A stretch of DNA of 64,000 nt, taken from Geomonas silvestris (lineage in GTDB: Bacteria > Desulfobacterota > Desulfuromonadia > Geobacterales > Geobacteraceae). Made by a program: the position numbers and the translations under genes. Location: assembly GCF_014193515.1 (NCBI RefSeq), contig NZ_BLXX01000010.1:124001-188000 (forward strand), read 5' to 3'. The stretch's first letter is position 1; each line of letters starts with the position of its first letter. Positions 16,642-25,605 of the stretch are shown here, one piece after another. The notes below the pieces were generated by a model. It ran no database searches. It was given only the letters and a program-made list of their open reading frames with translations, and was not told where the DNA came from.

Positions 16642-17972
16642 TGGCACACAGTGAAGAGTTTCAGAAGCTGGAGGGGAGGATCTTCACCAAATCCTTCTTC
16701 ATCCTGCTCGCCGTGGTCCTTACCGGCTTCTTCTTCGTCGGCGTCCGCTTCGTGAAAGGGATCGGCGCGGTCTCCAACATGAGCGACGGCTACCCCTGGG
16801 GTATCTGGATCACCTACGACGTCGCCACCGGCACCGCCATCGCCTGCGGCGGCTACGCGGTCGCCATCCTGGTCTACATCAGGAACCGGATGCAGTACCA
16901 CCCGATCATCCGCTCGGCGATCCTCACCTCCATGTTCGGCTACGGCCTGGCCGGCTTCTCGGTCATGGTCGACTTGGGCCGCCCCTGGAACGCCTACAAC
17001 TTCTTCGTGCCGCGCCAGTGGCAGGCCAACTCCGCCATGTTCGAAGTGGCGCTGTGCGTTATGGCCTACTCGACCGTGCTCATGATCGAGTTCATCCCGG
17101 CCATCCTCACCTCCATCGAGAACTCGAAGTGGACCAGGATGAACGCGATCCGCAACTGGCTGCACCCGCGCATCGCCCCGGACCAGAAGACCATGGAGGA
17201 CAAGCTCGAGATGGTGCGCCTGGGCGCCGCCTGGCTCAACCCGCGCCTCAACAAGGTCCTCATCTTCTTCATCGTCCTGGGTATCACGCTCCCGACCATG
17301 CACCAGTCCTCGCTGGGGAGCCTGCTCTTGATCGCCTCCACGAAGCTGCACCCCCTGTGGCACACCGGCTTCCTGCCGCTGTTGTTCCTTTTGAACTGCA
17401 TCTTCATCGGCTACTCGATCGCCATCCTCGAGTCGCTCATCTCGAGCTACGCCTTCAAGCGCCCCTTCGAGATCAAAGAACTCTCCGGCCTGGCCGGCCT
17501 TATCCCCTACGTCACCGTCATCTGGTTCAGCGTGATGGTGGGCGACCTGATCTACCGCGGCCAGCTGGCGGCGGCCTTCAAGTTCGACTTCTACTCCCGG
17601 TACTTCCTGTCGGACTTTCTCTTGGTCGCGATCGGCAGCCTCTTCATGTTCTCCGGGAAGCTGCGCCGTTCGCCGCGCTGGCTCTTCATCTCCGCCGCCA
17701 TGATCGTCTTCGGCGGGGCGCTGTACCGTTTCAACGTCTACCTGATCGGCTTCAACCCCGGCAAGGGGTGGAGGTACTTCCCGTCCTTTGCCGAGGTGAT
17801 GATCACCGTCGGGATCGTGGCGCTCGAGATCCTCGCCTACAAGGTGTTCGTGGCACTGTTCCCGGTGCTCCCCAACACCTCCCACGGCAAGTCACATGGC
17901 CATGCTCCGGCGGCAGAGCCCGTCAAGGAAGCCGGCTACGCTGGCGCTGCGGCGCTCAATACCCATAACTAA
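16641..17972 (+). CDS. hybB: Hydrogenase membrane subunit, NrfD/PsrC family
   Basis: This 443-residue integral membrane protein has about ten hydrophobic helices and belongs to the HybB/NrfD/PsrC family, which passes electrons to the quinone pool without haem. Helices start at residue about 15 (FFILLAVVLTGFFFVG). The conserved YPWGIWITYDV segment near residue 50 is typical of the family. The C-terminal tail is soluble and His/Ala-rich. Its ATG overlaps the hybA stop codon (TAATG), so translation is coupled. In context it would link periplasmic H2 oxidation to menaquinone. Confidence 0.93.
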   Translation: MAHSEEFQKLEGRIFTKSFFILLAVVLTGFFFVGVRFVKGIGAVSNMSDGYPWGIWITYDVATGTAIACGGYAVAILVYIRNRMQYHPIIRSAILTSMFGYGLAGFSVMVDLGRPWNAYNFFVPRQWQANSAMFEVALCVMAYSTVLMIEFIPAILTSIENSKWTRMNAIRNWLHPRIAPDQKTMEDKLEMVRLGAAWLNPRLNKVLIFFIVLGITLPTMHQSSLGSLLLIASTKLHPLWHTGFLPLLFLLNCIFIGYSIAILESLISSYAFKRPFEIKELSGLAGLIPYVTVIWFSVMVGDLIYRGQLAAAFKFDFYSRYFLSDFLLVAIGSLFMFSGKLRRSPRWLFISAAMIVFGGALYRFNVYLIGFNPGKGWRYFPSFAEVMITVGIVALEILAYKVFVALFPVLPNTSHGKSHGHAPAAEPVKEAGYAGAAALNTHN

Positions 17973-17993
17973 CAAGCTTCTTGGAGGAAATAC

Positions 17994-19676
17994 ATGTCTA
18001 CCAGAATCACTCTTGACCCGATTACCCGCATTGAAGGACATCTGCGCATCGATGTCGAAGCAAACGGCGGCAAAGTAACCAACGCCTGGTCCTCGGCACA
18101 GATGTGGCGCGGTATCGAGGTCATCCTCAAGGGCCGCGAGCCCCAGGACGCCTGGAGCTTCGTACAGCGCTTCTGCGGCGTCTGCACCACCGTGCACGCC
18201 ATCTCCTCGATCCGCGCCGTGGAACACGCCCTCGACGTCGAGGTGCCGCTGAACGCCCAGTACATCCGTAACATCATGATCGCCCAGCACTCGGTGCAGG
18301 ACCACATCGTGCACTTCTACCATCTCTCCGCGCTCGACTGGGTCGACATCGTCTCGGCTCTCCAGGCCGATCCGAAGAAGACCGCCTCCATCGCCCAGAG
18401 CATCTCCGACTGGCCGGGCAACTCCGAGAAGGAGTTCAAGGCGGTGCAGGACAAGCTGAAGGCCTTCGTGGCCGGCGGCAAACTGGGGATCTTCGCCTCG
18501 GGTTACTGGGGTCACCCGGCCATGAGGCTCTCCCCCGAGGTTAACCTGATGGCGGTCACCCACTACCTGAAGGCCCTCGACTACCAGAGAAAGGCAAGCC
18601 AGGCCACCGCGATCCTGGGCGGCAAGAACCCGCACATCCAGAACCTGGTGGTGGGCGGCGTGGCCACCGCGATCAACATGGAAAACATCGCGACCCTGAA
18701 CGTGGAGCGTCTGGCCTACCTCAGAAGCCTCATGGAAGAGACCCGCGACTTCGTGCAGAAGGTCTACTACCCGGACCTCCTCGCCGTGGCCGGCGCCTAC
18801 AAGGACTGGTTCAAGTACGGCGCAGGCGTCACCAACTACATGGCGGTGCCGGAGTTCCCGGAAGACACCAAGAACTCGAAGTTCACCCTCCCGGGCGGCG
18901 TGATCATGGGCGGCAACGTGGGCGGCATCAAGATGGTGAAGGACCACCGCGACGACTACCTGATCAAGAACATCAAGGAGAACGTCACCCACGCCTGGTA
19001 CGAAGGAAACGGTACCCTGCACCCCTGGGACGGCGAGACCAAGCCGAACTACACCGATTTCCAGGAAAACGGCAAGTACTCCTGGTGCAAGGCCCCGACC
19101 CTCGACGGCAAGCCGGTCCAGGTCGGCCCGCCGGCCCAGATCCTGGCTGCCTACGCAGCCGGCAACCCGAAGGTCAAGAAGCTCGTGGACGGCGCCGTGT
19201 CGACCCTGGGGATCTCCCTGAACGACATCCACTCCACCATGGGCCGTCTCTACGCCCGCGGTGCGCGTGCCCACCTCATGGCTGACATCGCGCTGGACAA
19301 CCTGGACAAGCTGATCGCCAACGTCGCTTCCGGCGACAAGGCGTACGCGAACCCGACCGAGATTCCCAAGGGCGAGTACCGCGGCGTCGGCTTCCACGAG
19401 GCTCCGCGCGGCACCCTGAGCCACTGGATCGTGATCAAGAACAAGAAGATCGAGAACTACCAGGCCGTGGTTCCCTCCACCTGGAACGCCGCTCCGAAGA
19501 ACGACAAGGGCGAGCACGGGCCGTACGAGGCATCGCTGATCGGCAACCCGATCGCCGACAGCTCCCGTCCGCTCGAGGTCTTGAGGACCATCCACTCCTT
19601 CGACCCCTGCATCGCCTGCGCGGTGCACACCATCGATCCGGAAGGTAAAGAGATCACCAAGGTCAAGGTACTGTAG
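17994..19676 (+). CDS. hybL: Uptake [NiFe] hydrogenase large subunit
   Basis: This is the catalytic subunit (560 residues) with the Ni-Fe(CN)2CO site. The N-terminal ligand motif RFCGVCTTVHA gives Cys61 and Cys64, and the C-terminal motif DPCIACAVH gives Cys539 and Cys542. Fifteen residues follow His545 and would be removed by HybP after nickel insertion, so the gene encodes the precursor form. There is no signal peptide; it is co-exported with HybS. ATG 17994 follows TTGGAGG. A stem-forming repeat follows the stop, which may reduce expression of hybP relative to the structural genes. Confidence 0.96.
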   Translation: MSTRITLDPITRIEGHLRIDVEANGGKVTNAWSSAQMWRGIEVILKGREPQDAWSFVQRFCGVCTTVHAISSIRAVEHALDVEVPLNAQYIRNIMIAQHSVQDHIVHFYHLSALDWVDIVSALQADPKKTASIAQSISDWPGNSEKEFKAVQDKLKAFVAGGKLGIFASGYWGHPAMRLSPEVNLMAVTHYLKALDYQRKASQATAILGGKNPHIQNLVVGGVATAINMENIATLNVERLAYLRSLMEETRDFVQKVYYPDLLAVAGAYKDWFKYGAGVTNYMAVPEFPEDTKNSKFTLPGGVIMGGNVGGIKMVKDHRDDYLIKNIKENVTHAWYEGNGTLHPWDGETKPNYTDFQENGKYSWCKAPTLDGKPVQVGPPAQILAAYAAGNPKVKKLVDGAVSTLGISLNDIHSTMGRLYARGARAHLMADIALDNLDKLIANVASGDKAYANPTEIPKGEYRGVGFHEAPRGTLSHWIVIKNKKIENYQAVVPSTWNAAPKNDKGEHGPYEASLIGNPIADSSRPLEVLRTIHSFDPCIACAVHTIDPEGKEITKVKVL

Positions 19677-19687
19677 GAATAACCGTA

Positions 19688-19924
19688 GGGGCTAGAGGCC
19701 AGGGGCTGGGGGCTAGCCAAGGAGATATTCCTTGAGCCCTCAGCCCCTTTGCTTTATCATGAGGCGCTCGGTCCAGAGAACCAGGTTGAGGTTAAGGCTG
19801 AGAAATGCTCCGGTGTTCTCTGGGGTATGCCCAGCCTGCTCCCGGCTAAGCGATAGGTGGCGACCCGGGCTGGCCGATCCAGGGGCCCCGTTTTCCTAGC
19901 CCCTAGTCCCCAGTCCCTAGCCCC
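19688..19924. repeat. Paired inverted arrays of 7-bp repeats between hybL and hybP
   Basis: Four tandem heptads of the type GGGGCTA (19688-19715) face four heptads of the complementary type TAGCCCC/TAGTCCC (19897-19924), about 180 bp apart. The left array is also followed at once by a hairpin-forming stretch (AAGGA-N5-TCCTT flanked by GGGCTAG and GAGCCC, ending AGCCCC then TTTG at about 19750) that could act as a terminator or RNA-stabilising stem. The repeats are degenerate at one or two positions per unit. The middle has no open frame with a start site. Confidence 0.8.
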
Positions 19925-19945
19925 TGTTTTTTTAAGGAGATTTAC

Positions 19946-20431
19946 ATGCAGATTCTGATTTACGGTGCCGGCAACCTGATCCTCTCCGATGAGGGTTTCG
20001 GGGTCCATTTCGTGCGGCACCTGGAGAAAAACTACGAGGTCCCGGAGAACGTCGAGCTCTACGACGGCGGGACGCTCGGGATCATGGTGCACTTCAAGTT
20101 CGAGGAGGCCGACAAGGTCATCCTGGTGGACGTGGTGGCAACCCAAGGGGAGCCCGGTGACATCTTCCGCTACGAGCGCGAGGACATCATGCTCAAGAAG
20201 ATCCCGGTGAAGATGTCGCCGCACCAGATCGGCCTGCAGGAGATGCTGCTCTTGTCCGAGATGCGCGACGCCCCCAAACCGGACCTCACCTTCTACGGCA
20301 TCATCGCCCAAAGCCTCGATCCGGGGGACCAGCTCACACCGCCGCTTGAGGCGGGACTCGAGAAGGTGGCCGGCCTGGTCGTCGAGGAGCTTAAGTCGGT
20401 AGGCGTGGAACTGAAGAGGAAAAACGCCTAG
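19946..20431 (+). CDS. hybP: Hydrogenase maturation endopeptidase
   Basis: This HyaD/HybD-type protease (161 residues) removes the C-terminal tail of the large subunit once nickel is bound. GAGNLILSDEGFG at the N-terminus contains the nickel-sensing acidic residue (Asp15/Glu16), with further ligands in LVDVV (Asp near 62) and SPHQIG (His near 93). ATG 19946 follows AAGGAGATTTAC. It lies 269 bp after hybL, beyond the facing heptad arrays, so its transcript may be partly separate. The small size and single domain are normal for the family. Confidence 0.93.
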   Translation: MQILIYGAGNLILSDEGFGVHFVRHLEKNYEVPENVELYDGGTLGIMVHFKFEEADKVILVDVVATQGEPGDIFRYEREDIMLKKIPVKMSPHQIGLQEMLLLSEMRDAPKPDLTFYGIIAQSLDPGDQLTPPLEAGLEKVAGLVVEELKSVGVELKRKNA

Positions 20432-20533
20432 GGGCTTCCGGCGCTGCAGCAGTACGTAGTGATTTTCGAGCATCGGGCCCGCGGCGCACATCGCGCCACC
20501 GGGCACCCGGTGCACCAGGTAAGGAGACAGTTC

Positions 20534-20713
20534 ATGTTTGGTTTCGGTTTGCCCGAGTTGTGCATCGTGTTGGTCATCATCCTGCTGGTCGCCGGTCCCA
20601 GCAAGCTGCCGCAGTTCGGCCAGGCGCTGGGAAGCAGCATCAGAGGCTTCAAGAAGGCCATCGCCGGCGACGAGGCGGAGAAGATCGCCGAGAAGAAGCA
20701 GGACCAGGCCTAA
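20534..20713 (+). CDS. tatA: TatA/E-type twin-arginine translocase subunit
   Basis: This 59-residue protein begins MFGFGLPELCIVLVIILLVAG-type sequence: one short transmembrane helix, then the hinge GPSKLPQFGQALG, an amphipathic helix (SIRGFKKAIAG) and a charged tail, all diagnostic of TatA/TatE. ATG 20534 is placed by AAGGAG 8 bases upstream. The position inside the hydrogenase block fits export of HybS and HybA, both of which carry twin-arginine signals. No tatB or tatC is in the window, so it would work with components encoded elsewhere. Confidence 0.92.
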   Translation: MFGFGLPELCIVLVIILLVAGPSKLPQFGQALGSSIRGFKKAIAGDEAEKIAEKKQDQA

Positions 20714-20871
20714 CGAGGGGCTCCGGAAGGCCCTGTCTTGGGCCGGTTCGGAAAACCCCGCTGTTTTTGCGGCACCCGCGTGGGTGGCTATGCGGCTAGC
20801 CGCCCGTCAATCTGATTTTCCTCTTCGGGGCAGGTCTTTCGCTGCCGGCCCCAAGACCACGGAGGTACACC

Positions 20872-21897
20872 ATGTGCGTCGACTGCGGTTGCGCTCCCCC
20901 TGACAACCATCACGATCATGACCATGACCACCACCACGGTCACGAGCATCGCCATGGCCACAAACACGATCATGGCGATGGTCACAGCCACGATCATGGC
21001 GATGGTCACAGCCACGATCACGAACACAGCCACTACCATAAGCACGACCATGACCATGGGCAGGGTGAGGATCACGACCACGCTCATGAACATCATAAAG
21101 AGAAGCACGGTCATGGCCACGATCACCACCAGGGCGATCATGAGCACGACCACAAGCACCACCATGACGGCAAGCACCACCACCATCACGAGGGGAAGCA
21201 CCACCATCACGAGGCGCCGGCGGCTCAGCCCGAGGCCCCCAGGAAAGTGGTTATCGAGACCGACATCCTGGCCAAGAACAACCGGATGGCCCAGGCGAAC
21301 CGTGCCCTGTTCCAGTCCAAGGGGCTCTTCGTGTTGAACCTGGTGAGCTCTCCGGGGTCGGGGAAGACCACCATCCTGGAAAGGACCCTGAAGGACCTGG
21401 CCGGTACCTGCCGCGCCGCGGTCGTCGAAGGGGACCAGCAGACCGACAACGACGCGGTCAGGATCGCCGCCACGGGAGTTCCGGTGAAGCAGGTGAACAC
21501 CGGCCAGGGGTGCCACCTGGACGCCCACATGGTGCTGCACGCCACCGACACCTTCGATCTCGACAACCTGGACCTCCTGCTCATCGAGAACGTCGGGAAC
21601 CTGGTCTGCCCGGCCTCCTTCGACCTTGGCGAGCACCACAAGGTGGTGGTCTTGAGCGTGACCGAAGGCGAGGACAAGCCGCTCAAGTACCCGCAGATGT
21701 TCCACGCGGCAGACATCATGCTGCTCAACAAGGTGGACCTTCTGCCGCACCTCGACTTCGACGTCGAGGCCTGCAAGGAGATGGCGCGCCGGGTCTCCCC
21801 CGGGATCACCATCTTCGAGGTCTCCAGTCGGACCGGAGAAGGGATGGACGCCTGGTATACCTGGCTTAAGGACGGCATCGGTAAGGCGCGCGGCTAG
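20872..21897 (+). CDS. hypB: Hydrogenase nickel-incorporation GTPase HypB with very long His-rich domain
   Basis: This 341-residue metallochaperone GTPase powers nickel insertion with HypA. The N-terminal MCVDCGC is the high-affinity CxxCGC nickel site. Residues about 12-113 are an extraordinarily His-rich store containing about 50 histidines alternating with Asp, Gly, Lys and Glu. The GTPase domain follows: SSPGSGKTT near 160, EGDQQTDND, and NKVDLLPHLDF. The second metal site is in NLVCPASFDLGEHH. The DNA of the His-rich part contains a perfect 24-bp tandem duplication (20968-21015) coding DHGDGHSH twice, showing how the store has grown. It precedes hypF by 15 bp. Confidence 0.95.
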   Translation: MCVDCGCAPPDNHHDHDHDHHHGHEHRHGHKHDHGDGHSHDHGDGHSHDHEHSHYHKHDHDHGQGEDHDHAHEHHKEKHGHGHDHHQGDHEHDHKHHHDGKHHHHHEGKHHHHEAPAAQPEAPRKVVIETDILAKNNRMAQANRALFQSKGLFVLNLVSSPGSGKTTILERTLKDLAGTCRAAVVEGDQQTDNDAVRIAATGVPVKQVNTGQGCHLDAHMVLHATDTFDLDNLDLLLIENVGNLVCPASFDLGEHHKVVVLSVTEGEDKPLKYPQMFHAADIMLLNKVDLLPHLDFDVEACKEMARRVSPGITIFEVSSRTGEGMDAWYTWLKDGIGKARG

Positions 21898-21912
21898 CGC
21901 CGAGGGACGCTC

Positions 21913-24198
21913 ATGAACCGCAAGCGCGCCAGCATCGAGATCGAGGGAATCGTACAGGGGGTGGGTTTCCGCCCCTTCGTCTACCGGCTTGCGGGGCGCT
22001 TCGGTCTCTGCGGCTGGGTGCGCAACACCGGGCGCGGCGTGCAGATCGAGGCGGAGGGCGCCGGCGAGGATCTGGACGCCTTCTGCCAGGCCCTCAAAAT
22101 CGAGGCGCCGCCGCTTGCCGTGATAAGCGCCTTCAGGGTGGTTCCCGCCATTCCCCAGGGAGGGGAGGGATTCACCATCGAGCAGAGCGCCAAGGTGAAA
22201 AGCGGAGGGCAGGTCTCGCCGGACTGCGAGGTCTGCGACGACTGCCTTGCCGAGATGTCGGATCCCGCCAACCGCCGCTACCGCTACCCCTTCATCAACT
22301 GCACCAACTGCGGTCCACGCTACTCGATCATCACCGGCATCCCCTACGACCGCCCCGCCACCACCATGGCGAGCTTCCCCATGTGCCCTGAGTGCCTCGC
22401 CGAGTACCACGATCCCCTGAACCGGCGCTTCCACGCCCAACCCAACGCCTGCCCGGTCTGCGGCCCGCAGCTGGCCCTCCTTGATGCGGCGGGCGAACCG
22501 GTTGCCGGCGATCCCCTCGACGAGACGCTCGCGGCGCTTGCGGCGGGGAAGATCGTCGCAGTGAAAGGGGTAGGGGGGTACCACCTGGCGGTGGACGCCG
22601 CAAACGAAGAGGCGATGGCAAGGTTGCGGCAGCGCAAGAAGCGCGACGAGAAACCCTTCGCCCTTTTGGTGGCGGACCTCGAAGCGGTCCAGCGGCTGGT
22701 GCACTGCTCCGAGCTTGAGGGGCGGCTTTTGACCGGGGTCGAGCGCCCCATCGTCCTCATGCGCAAGCGGGAAGGGAACCCGGTGAGCCCCTTGGTTGCG
22801 CCCAGTAACGGCTGGCTCGGGATCATGCTCCCGGGGAACCCCCTGCAGCACCTTTTGATCCAGGGGGCCGGCGGGCCGTTGGTGATGACCAGCGGCAACC
22901 TGACCGACGAGCCGATCGCCCACCTGGACACGGACGCCCTGGAGCGGCTGGGGGGGATCGCCGACCTCTTCCTCACCCACAACCGCGAGATCCACACCCG
23001 CACCGACGACTCCGTGCTACGCCTGAGCCTGGGGGAGCCGCTCTTCTTTCGCCGTTCGCGGGGCTTCGTGCCGCGCAGCGTGGCGCTGCAGCAGGCCGAG
23101 GCGAGCGTGCTGGCGGTGGGAGCGGAACTGAAGGGGACCATCTGCCTGACCCGGGACGGCCGCGGCTTTTTGAGCCAGCACATCGGGGACCTGAAGAACG
23201 CTGCGACCCTGCAGTCTCTCGAGGAGACGGTGCAGCACCTGGGCCGGCTTTTGGAGGTGACACCCGAGGTGGTGGTCCACGACCTGCACCCGGATTACCT
23301 CTCCACCGGTTTTGCCGAAGGCCTCAACCTGCCGCGGATCGGGGTACAGCACCACCACGCGCATCTAGCCTCCTGCATGGCGGAAAACCACCTGGAAGGG
23401 GAGCTGATCGGGGTGATCCTGGACGGCACCGGCTACGGGGAAGACGGCGCCATCTGGGGCGGGGAGTTTCTGCTGGGGGGCTACGAGCGCTTCGAGCGGC
23501 GCGGGCACTTCAAGTACCTGCGGCTCCCCGGCGGCGACGCGGCCGTTAAGGAGCCCTTCCGCATGGCGCTCTCGGTGCTCTACGACTGCTACGGTGCGGC
23601 GCTCTTCGACCGGATGCCGGCCCACCTCCCCGAGCTGGGCGCGATGGAGCGCTCCCTGTTTTTGAAGATGCTGGAGCGCGGCGTCAACTCGCCGGTCACC
23701 TCGAGCTGCGGCCGACTCTTCGATGCGGTGGCGGCACTCATCGGGGTACGTAACCGGATCAGCTACGAAGGGCAGGCGGCCATCGAACTGGAGGCCCTGG
23801 CGGAGACCAGTGCGCCGGTCAAGGGGTATCCGTTCCAGGTGGCCGGCGTCGAGGGGCACCACCTCGACTTCGCGCCGATGATCCGGGCGCTGTGCGAGGA
23901 TCTGGCCGCCGGCAGGGATAGGGCCGAGCTGGCCCGCGCCTTCCACCGCACCGTGGCCGAGGCCGTCGTCGAGGTCTGCAGCCGGATCCGCCGGGAAAGC
24001 TGCCGGGACCGCGTGGTGCTCTCCGGCGGCGTCTTCCAGAACCGGCTTTTGACCGAGGAGACCGCGACCCTGTTGAACCAGGCCGGCTTTACCACCTACT
24101 GCCATCGGCTGGTGCCGCCCAACGACGGCGGTCTCGCCCTGGGGCAGGCGGCCATCGCTGCGAGGCGCTGGCGACCCGATCCGCCCGAGGCGGCCTGA
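21913..24198 (+). CDS. hypF: Carbamoyltransferase HypF
   Basis: HypF (761 residues) converts carbamoyl phosphate and ATP to carbamoyl-AMP and transfers the carbamoyl group to HypE, the source of the cyanide ligands. Domains in order: acylphosphatase (GIVQGVGFRPFVYRLAG), two zinc fingers (CDDCLAEM...CTNCGPRYS and CPECLAEY...CPVCGPQ), a YrdC-like domain from about 200, and a Kae1-like carbamoyltransferase with HHHAHLASCMAENHL near 482. The length is normal. The start ATG follows GAGGGACGCTC. It sits in hypB-F-C-D order. Confidence 0.96.
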   Translation: MNRKRASIEIEGIVQGVGFRPFVYRLAGRFGLCGWVRNTGRGVQIEAEGAGEDLDAFCQALKIEAPPLAVISAFRVVPAIPQGGEGFTIEQSAKVKSGGQVSPDCEVCDDCLAEMSDPANRRYRYPFINCTNCGPRYSIITGIPYDRPATTMASFPMCPECLAEYHDPLNRRFHAQPNACPVCGPQLALLDAAGEPVAGDPLDETLAALAAGKIVAVKGVGGYHLAVDAANEEAMARLRQRKKRDEKPFALLVADLEAVQRLVHCSELEGRLLTGVERPIVLMRKREGNPVSPLVAPSNGWLGIMLPGNPLQHLLIQGAGGPLVMTSGNLTDEPIAHLDTDALERLGGIADLFLTHNREIHTRTDDSVLRLSLGEPLFFRRSRGFVPRSVALQQAEASVLAVGAELKGTICLTRDGRGFLSQHIGDLKNAATLQSLEETVQHLGRLLEVTPEVVVHDLHPDYLSTGFAEGLNLPRIGVQHHHAHLASCMAENHLEGELIGVILDGTGYGEDGAIWGGEFLLGGYERFERRGHFKYLRLPGGDAAVKEPFRMALSVLYDCYGAALFDRMPAHLPELGAMERSLFLKMLERGVNSPVTSSCGRLFDAVAALIGVRNRISYEGQAAIELEALAETSAPVKGYPFQVAGVEGHHLDFAPMIRALCEDLAAGRDRAELARAFHRTVAEAVVEVCSRIRRESCRDRVVLSGGVFQNRLLTEETATLLNQAGFTTYCHRLVPPNDGGLALGQAAIAARRWRPDPPEAA

Positions 24199-24277
24199 TC
24201 CGCCCGAGGCGGGTCTTCAGCAGCAACCCATTTTCACTTTCCACGCGTGCCGCAGGGCGCGAACCAAGGAGTCAGCT

Positions 24278-24508
24278 ATGTGTGTTGGTGTACCGATGCA
24301 GATTATCAGTGTCGACGGCGATCAGGCGGTGGCCGAGGTCGACGGCGTGAAGCGCGAGGCGAGCCTCATGCTCTTAAACGATGAGGTGGCGGTGGGGGAT
24401 TTCGTGATCGTCCACGCCGGGTTTGCCATCTCCAAGCTGGACGAGGAAGATGCCCGGGAGACCCTGGCCTTGATGCGCGAGGTGTTCACGCCGGAGAGCA
24501 TGGGATGA
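24278..24508 (+). CDS. hypC: Hydrogenase assembly chaperone HypC
   Basis: This 76-residue chaperone starts MCVGVPMQI, whose Cys2 (exposed after Met removal) binds the Fe(CN)2CO unit passed from HypD to the large subunit. The beta-barrel core and C-terminal helix match HypC/HupF. ATG 24278 is preceded by AAGGAG. Its stop overlaps the hypD start (ATGA), coupling the two partners that form the HypCD complex. Confidence 0.95.
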   Translation: MCVGVPMQIISVDGDQAVAEVDGVKREASLMLLNDEVAVGDFVIVHAGFAISKLDEEDARETLALMREVFTPESMG

Positions 24509-25596
24509 ACTACCTCGACCAGTTTCGCGACAAGGAGATCGTCAAGGGGCTGGCCCGGCGTATCACCGAGCTGACCGCCGGGCTGAGCGAGCCGCTCACC
24601 TTCATGGAAGTCTGCGGCACCCACACCATGGCGATCTACCAGTTCGGGCTGCGCACCCTCCTTCCCCCCCAGGTGCGGCTCATCTCGGGCCCGGGGTGTC
24701 CGGTCTGCGTCACCCCCAACGGGTACCTGGACCGCGCGCTCGCGTTGAGCCGGCTCCCCGACGTGATCATCACCACCTTCGGCGACATGCTGAGGGTGCC
24801 CGGTTCCAGCTCCTCGCTCATGGAGGAGCGCGCCAAGGGCGCCGACGTGCGCATCGTCTATTCGCCGCTTGATGCCGTGCAGATCGCAGTCAAAAACCCC
24901 GCCAGGCGGGTGATCTTCCTCGGTGTCGGTTTCGAGACCACGGCGCCCACCATTGCCGGGAGCATCGTGAGCGCACAGAAGCTTGGGCTCAAGAACTACT
25001 TCGTGCTCGCCTCGCACAAGACCATGCCCCAGCCGATGGGGATCCTCTCGGCAGATCCGGAGCTCTCCGTTGACGGCTACCTCTGCCCCGCCCACGTAAG
25101 CGCCATCATCGGCGGCAACGCGTACCGGTTCCTGTGCGAGGAGTACGGGGTCCCCTGCGTGGTCACCGGGTTCGAGCCGGCCGACGTGCTGCAGGGTGTG
25201 GAGATGCTGGTCAAGCAGCGTCTGGCCGGCGAGGCCAAGGTGGAGATCCAGTATTCGCGGGTGGTGAGCTGGGAGGGGAACGCCAAGGCGCAGGCGCTGC
25301 TGGCGGAGGTGTTCACGCCGTTTGACGCCGACTGGCGCGGGATCGGCGTGCTTCCCGGTTCGGGGCTGAGGATCGCCGAGCCCTATGCCGCCTTCGACGC
25401 CGAGCGGGCCATTCCGGTCGAGGTCGAGCCGCTCAAGGAGCACCGCGGCTGTCTGTGCGGCGAGATCCTGAAAGGGAAGGTGTCGCCCTTTGACTGCCCG
25501 CTCTTTGGCAAGGCTTGCACCCCGGAGTCGCCGGTCGGGGCCTGCATGGTTTCCTCCGAGGGGACCTGCGCCGCGGCGCACAAGTACGGCAGGTGA
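24505..25596 (+). CDS. hypD: Hydrogenase maturation factor HypD
   Basis: HypD (363 residues) is the [4Fe-4S] scaffold on which the Fe(CN)2CO unit is built. Conserved motifs are visible: CGTHTMAIY near residue 38, GPGCPVCVTP near 66, and the C-terminal cluster-binding cysteines CLCGEILKG, DCPLFGKAC and GACMVSSEGTC. The start overlaps the hypC stop. The gene is followed by a heptad-repeat inverted element before hypE. Confidence 0.96.
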   Translation: MNYLDQFRDKEIVKGLARRITELTAGLSEPLTFMEVCGTHTMAIYQFGLRTLLPPQVRLISGPGCPVCVTPNGYLDRALALSRLPDVIITTFGDMLRVPGSSSSLMEERAKGADVRIVYSPLDAVQIAVKNPARRVIFLGVGFETTAPTIAGSIVSAQKLGLKNYFVLASHKTMPQPMGILSADPELSVDGYLCPAHVSAIIGGNAYRFLCEEYGVPCVVTGFEPADVLQGVEMLVKQRLAGEAKVEIQYSRVVSWEGNAKAQALLAEVFTPFDADWRGIGVLPGSGLRIAEPYAAFDAERAIPVEVEPLKEHRGCLCGEILKGKVSPFDCPLFGKACTPESPVGACMVSSEGTCAAAHKYGR

Positions 25597-25605
25597 ATTA
25601 AACAA

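Noticed and set aside
17892-19628. Long open frame antisense to hybL
   Set aside because: It is an antisense shadow caused by high GC and strong codon bias in hybL; it has no ribosome binding site and no family pattern, while hybL is certain.
20880-21220. Simple-sequence region that might indicate a frameshift or low-complexity artefact in hypB
   Set aside because: The reading frame is continuous, and His-rich N-terminal regions are a known feature of HypB proteins.
20788-22995. 735-codon open frame antisense to hypB/hypF
   Set aside because: Antisense shadow with a Val/Met-rich stretch that is simply the complement of the His codons of hypB.
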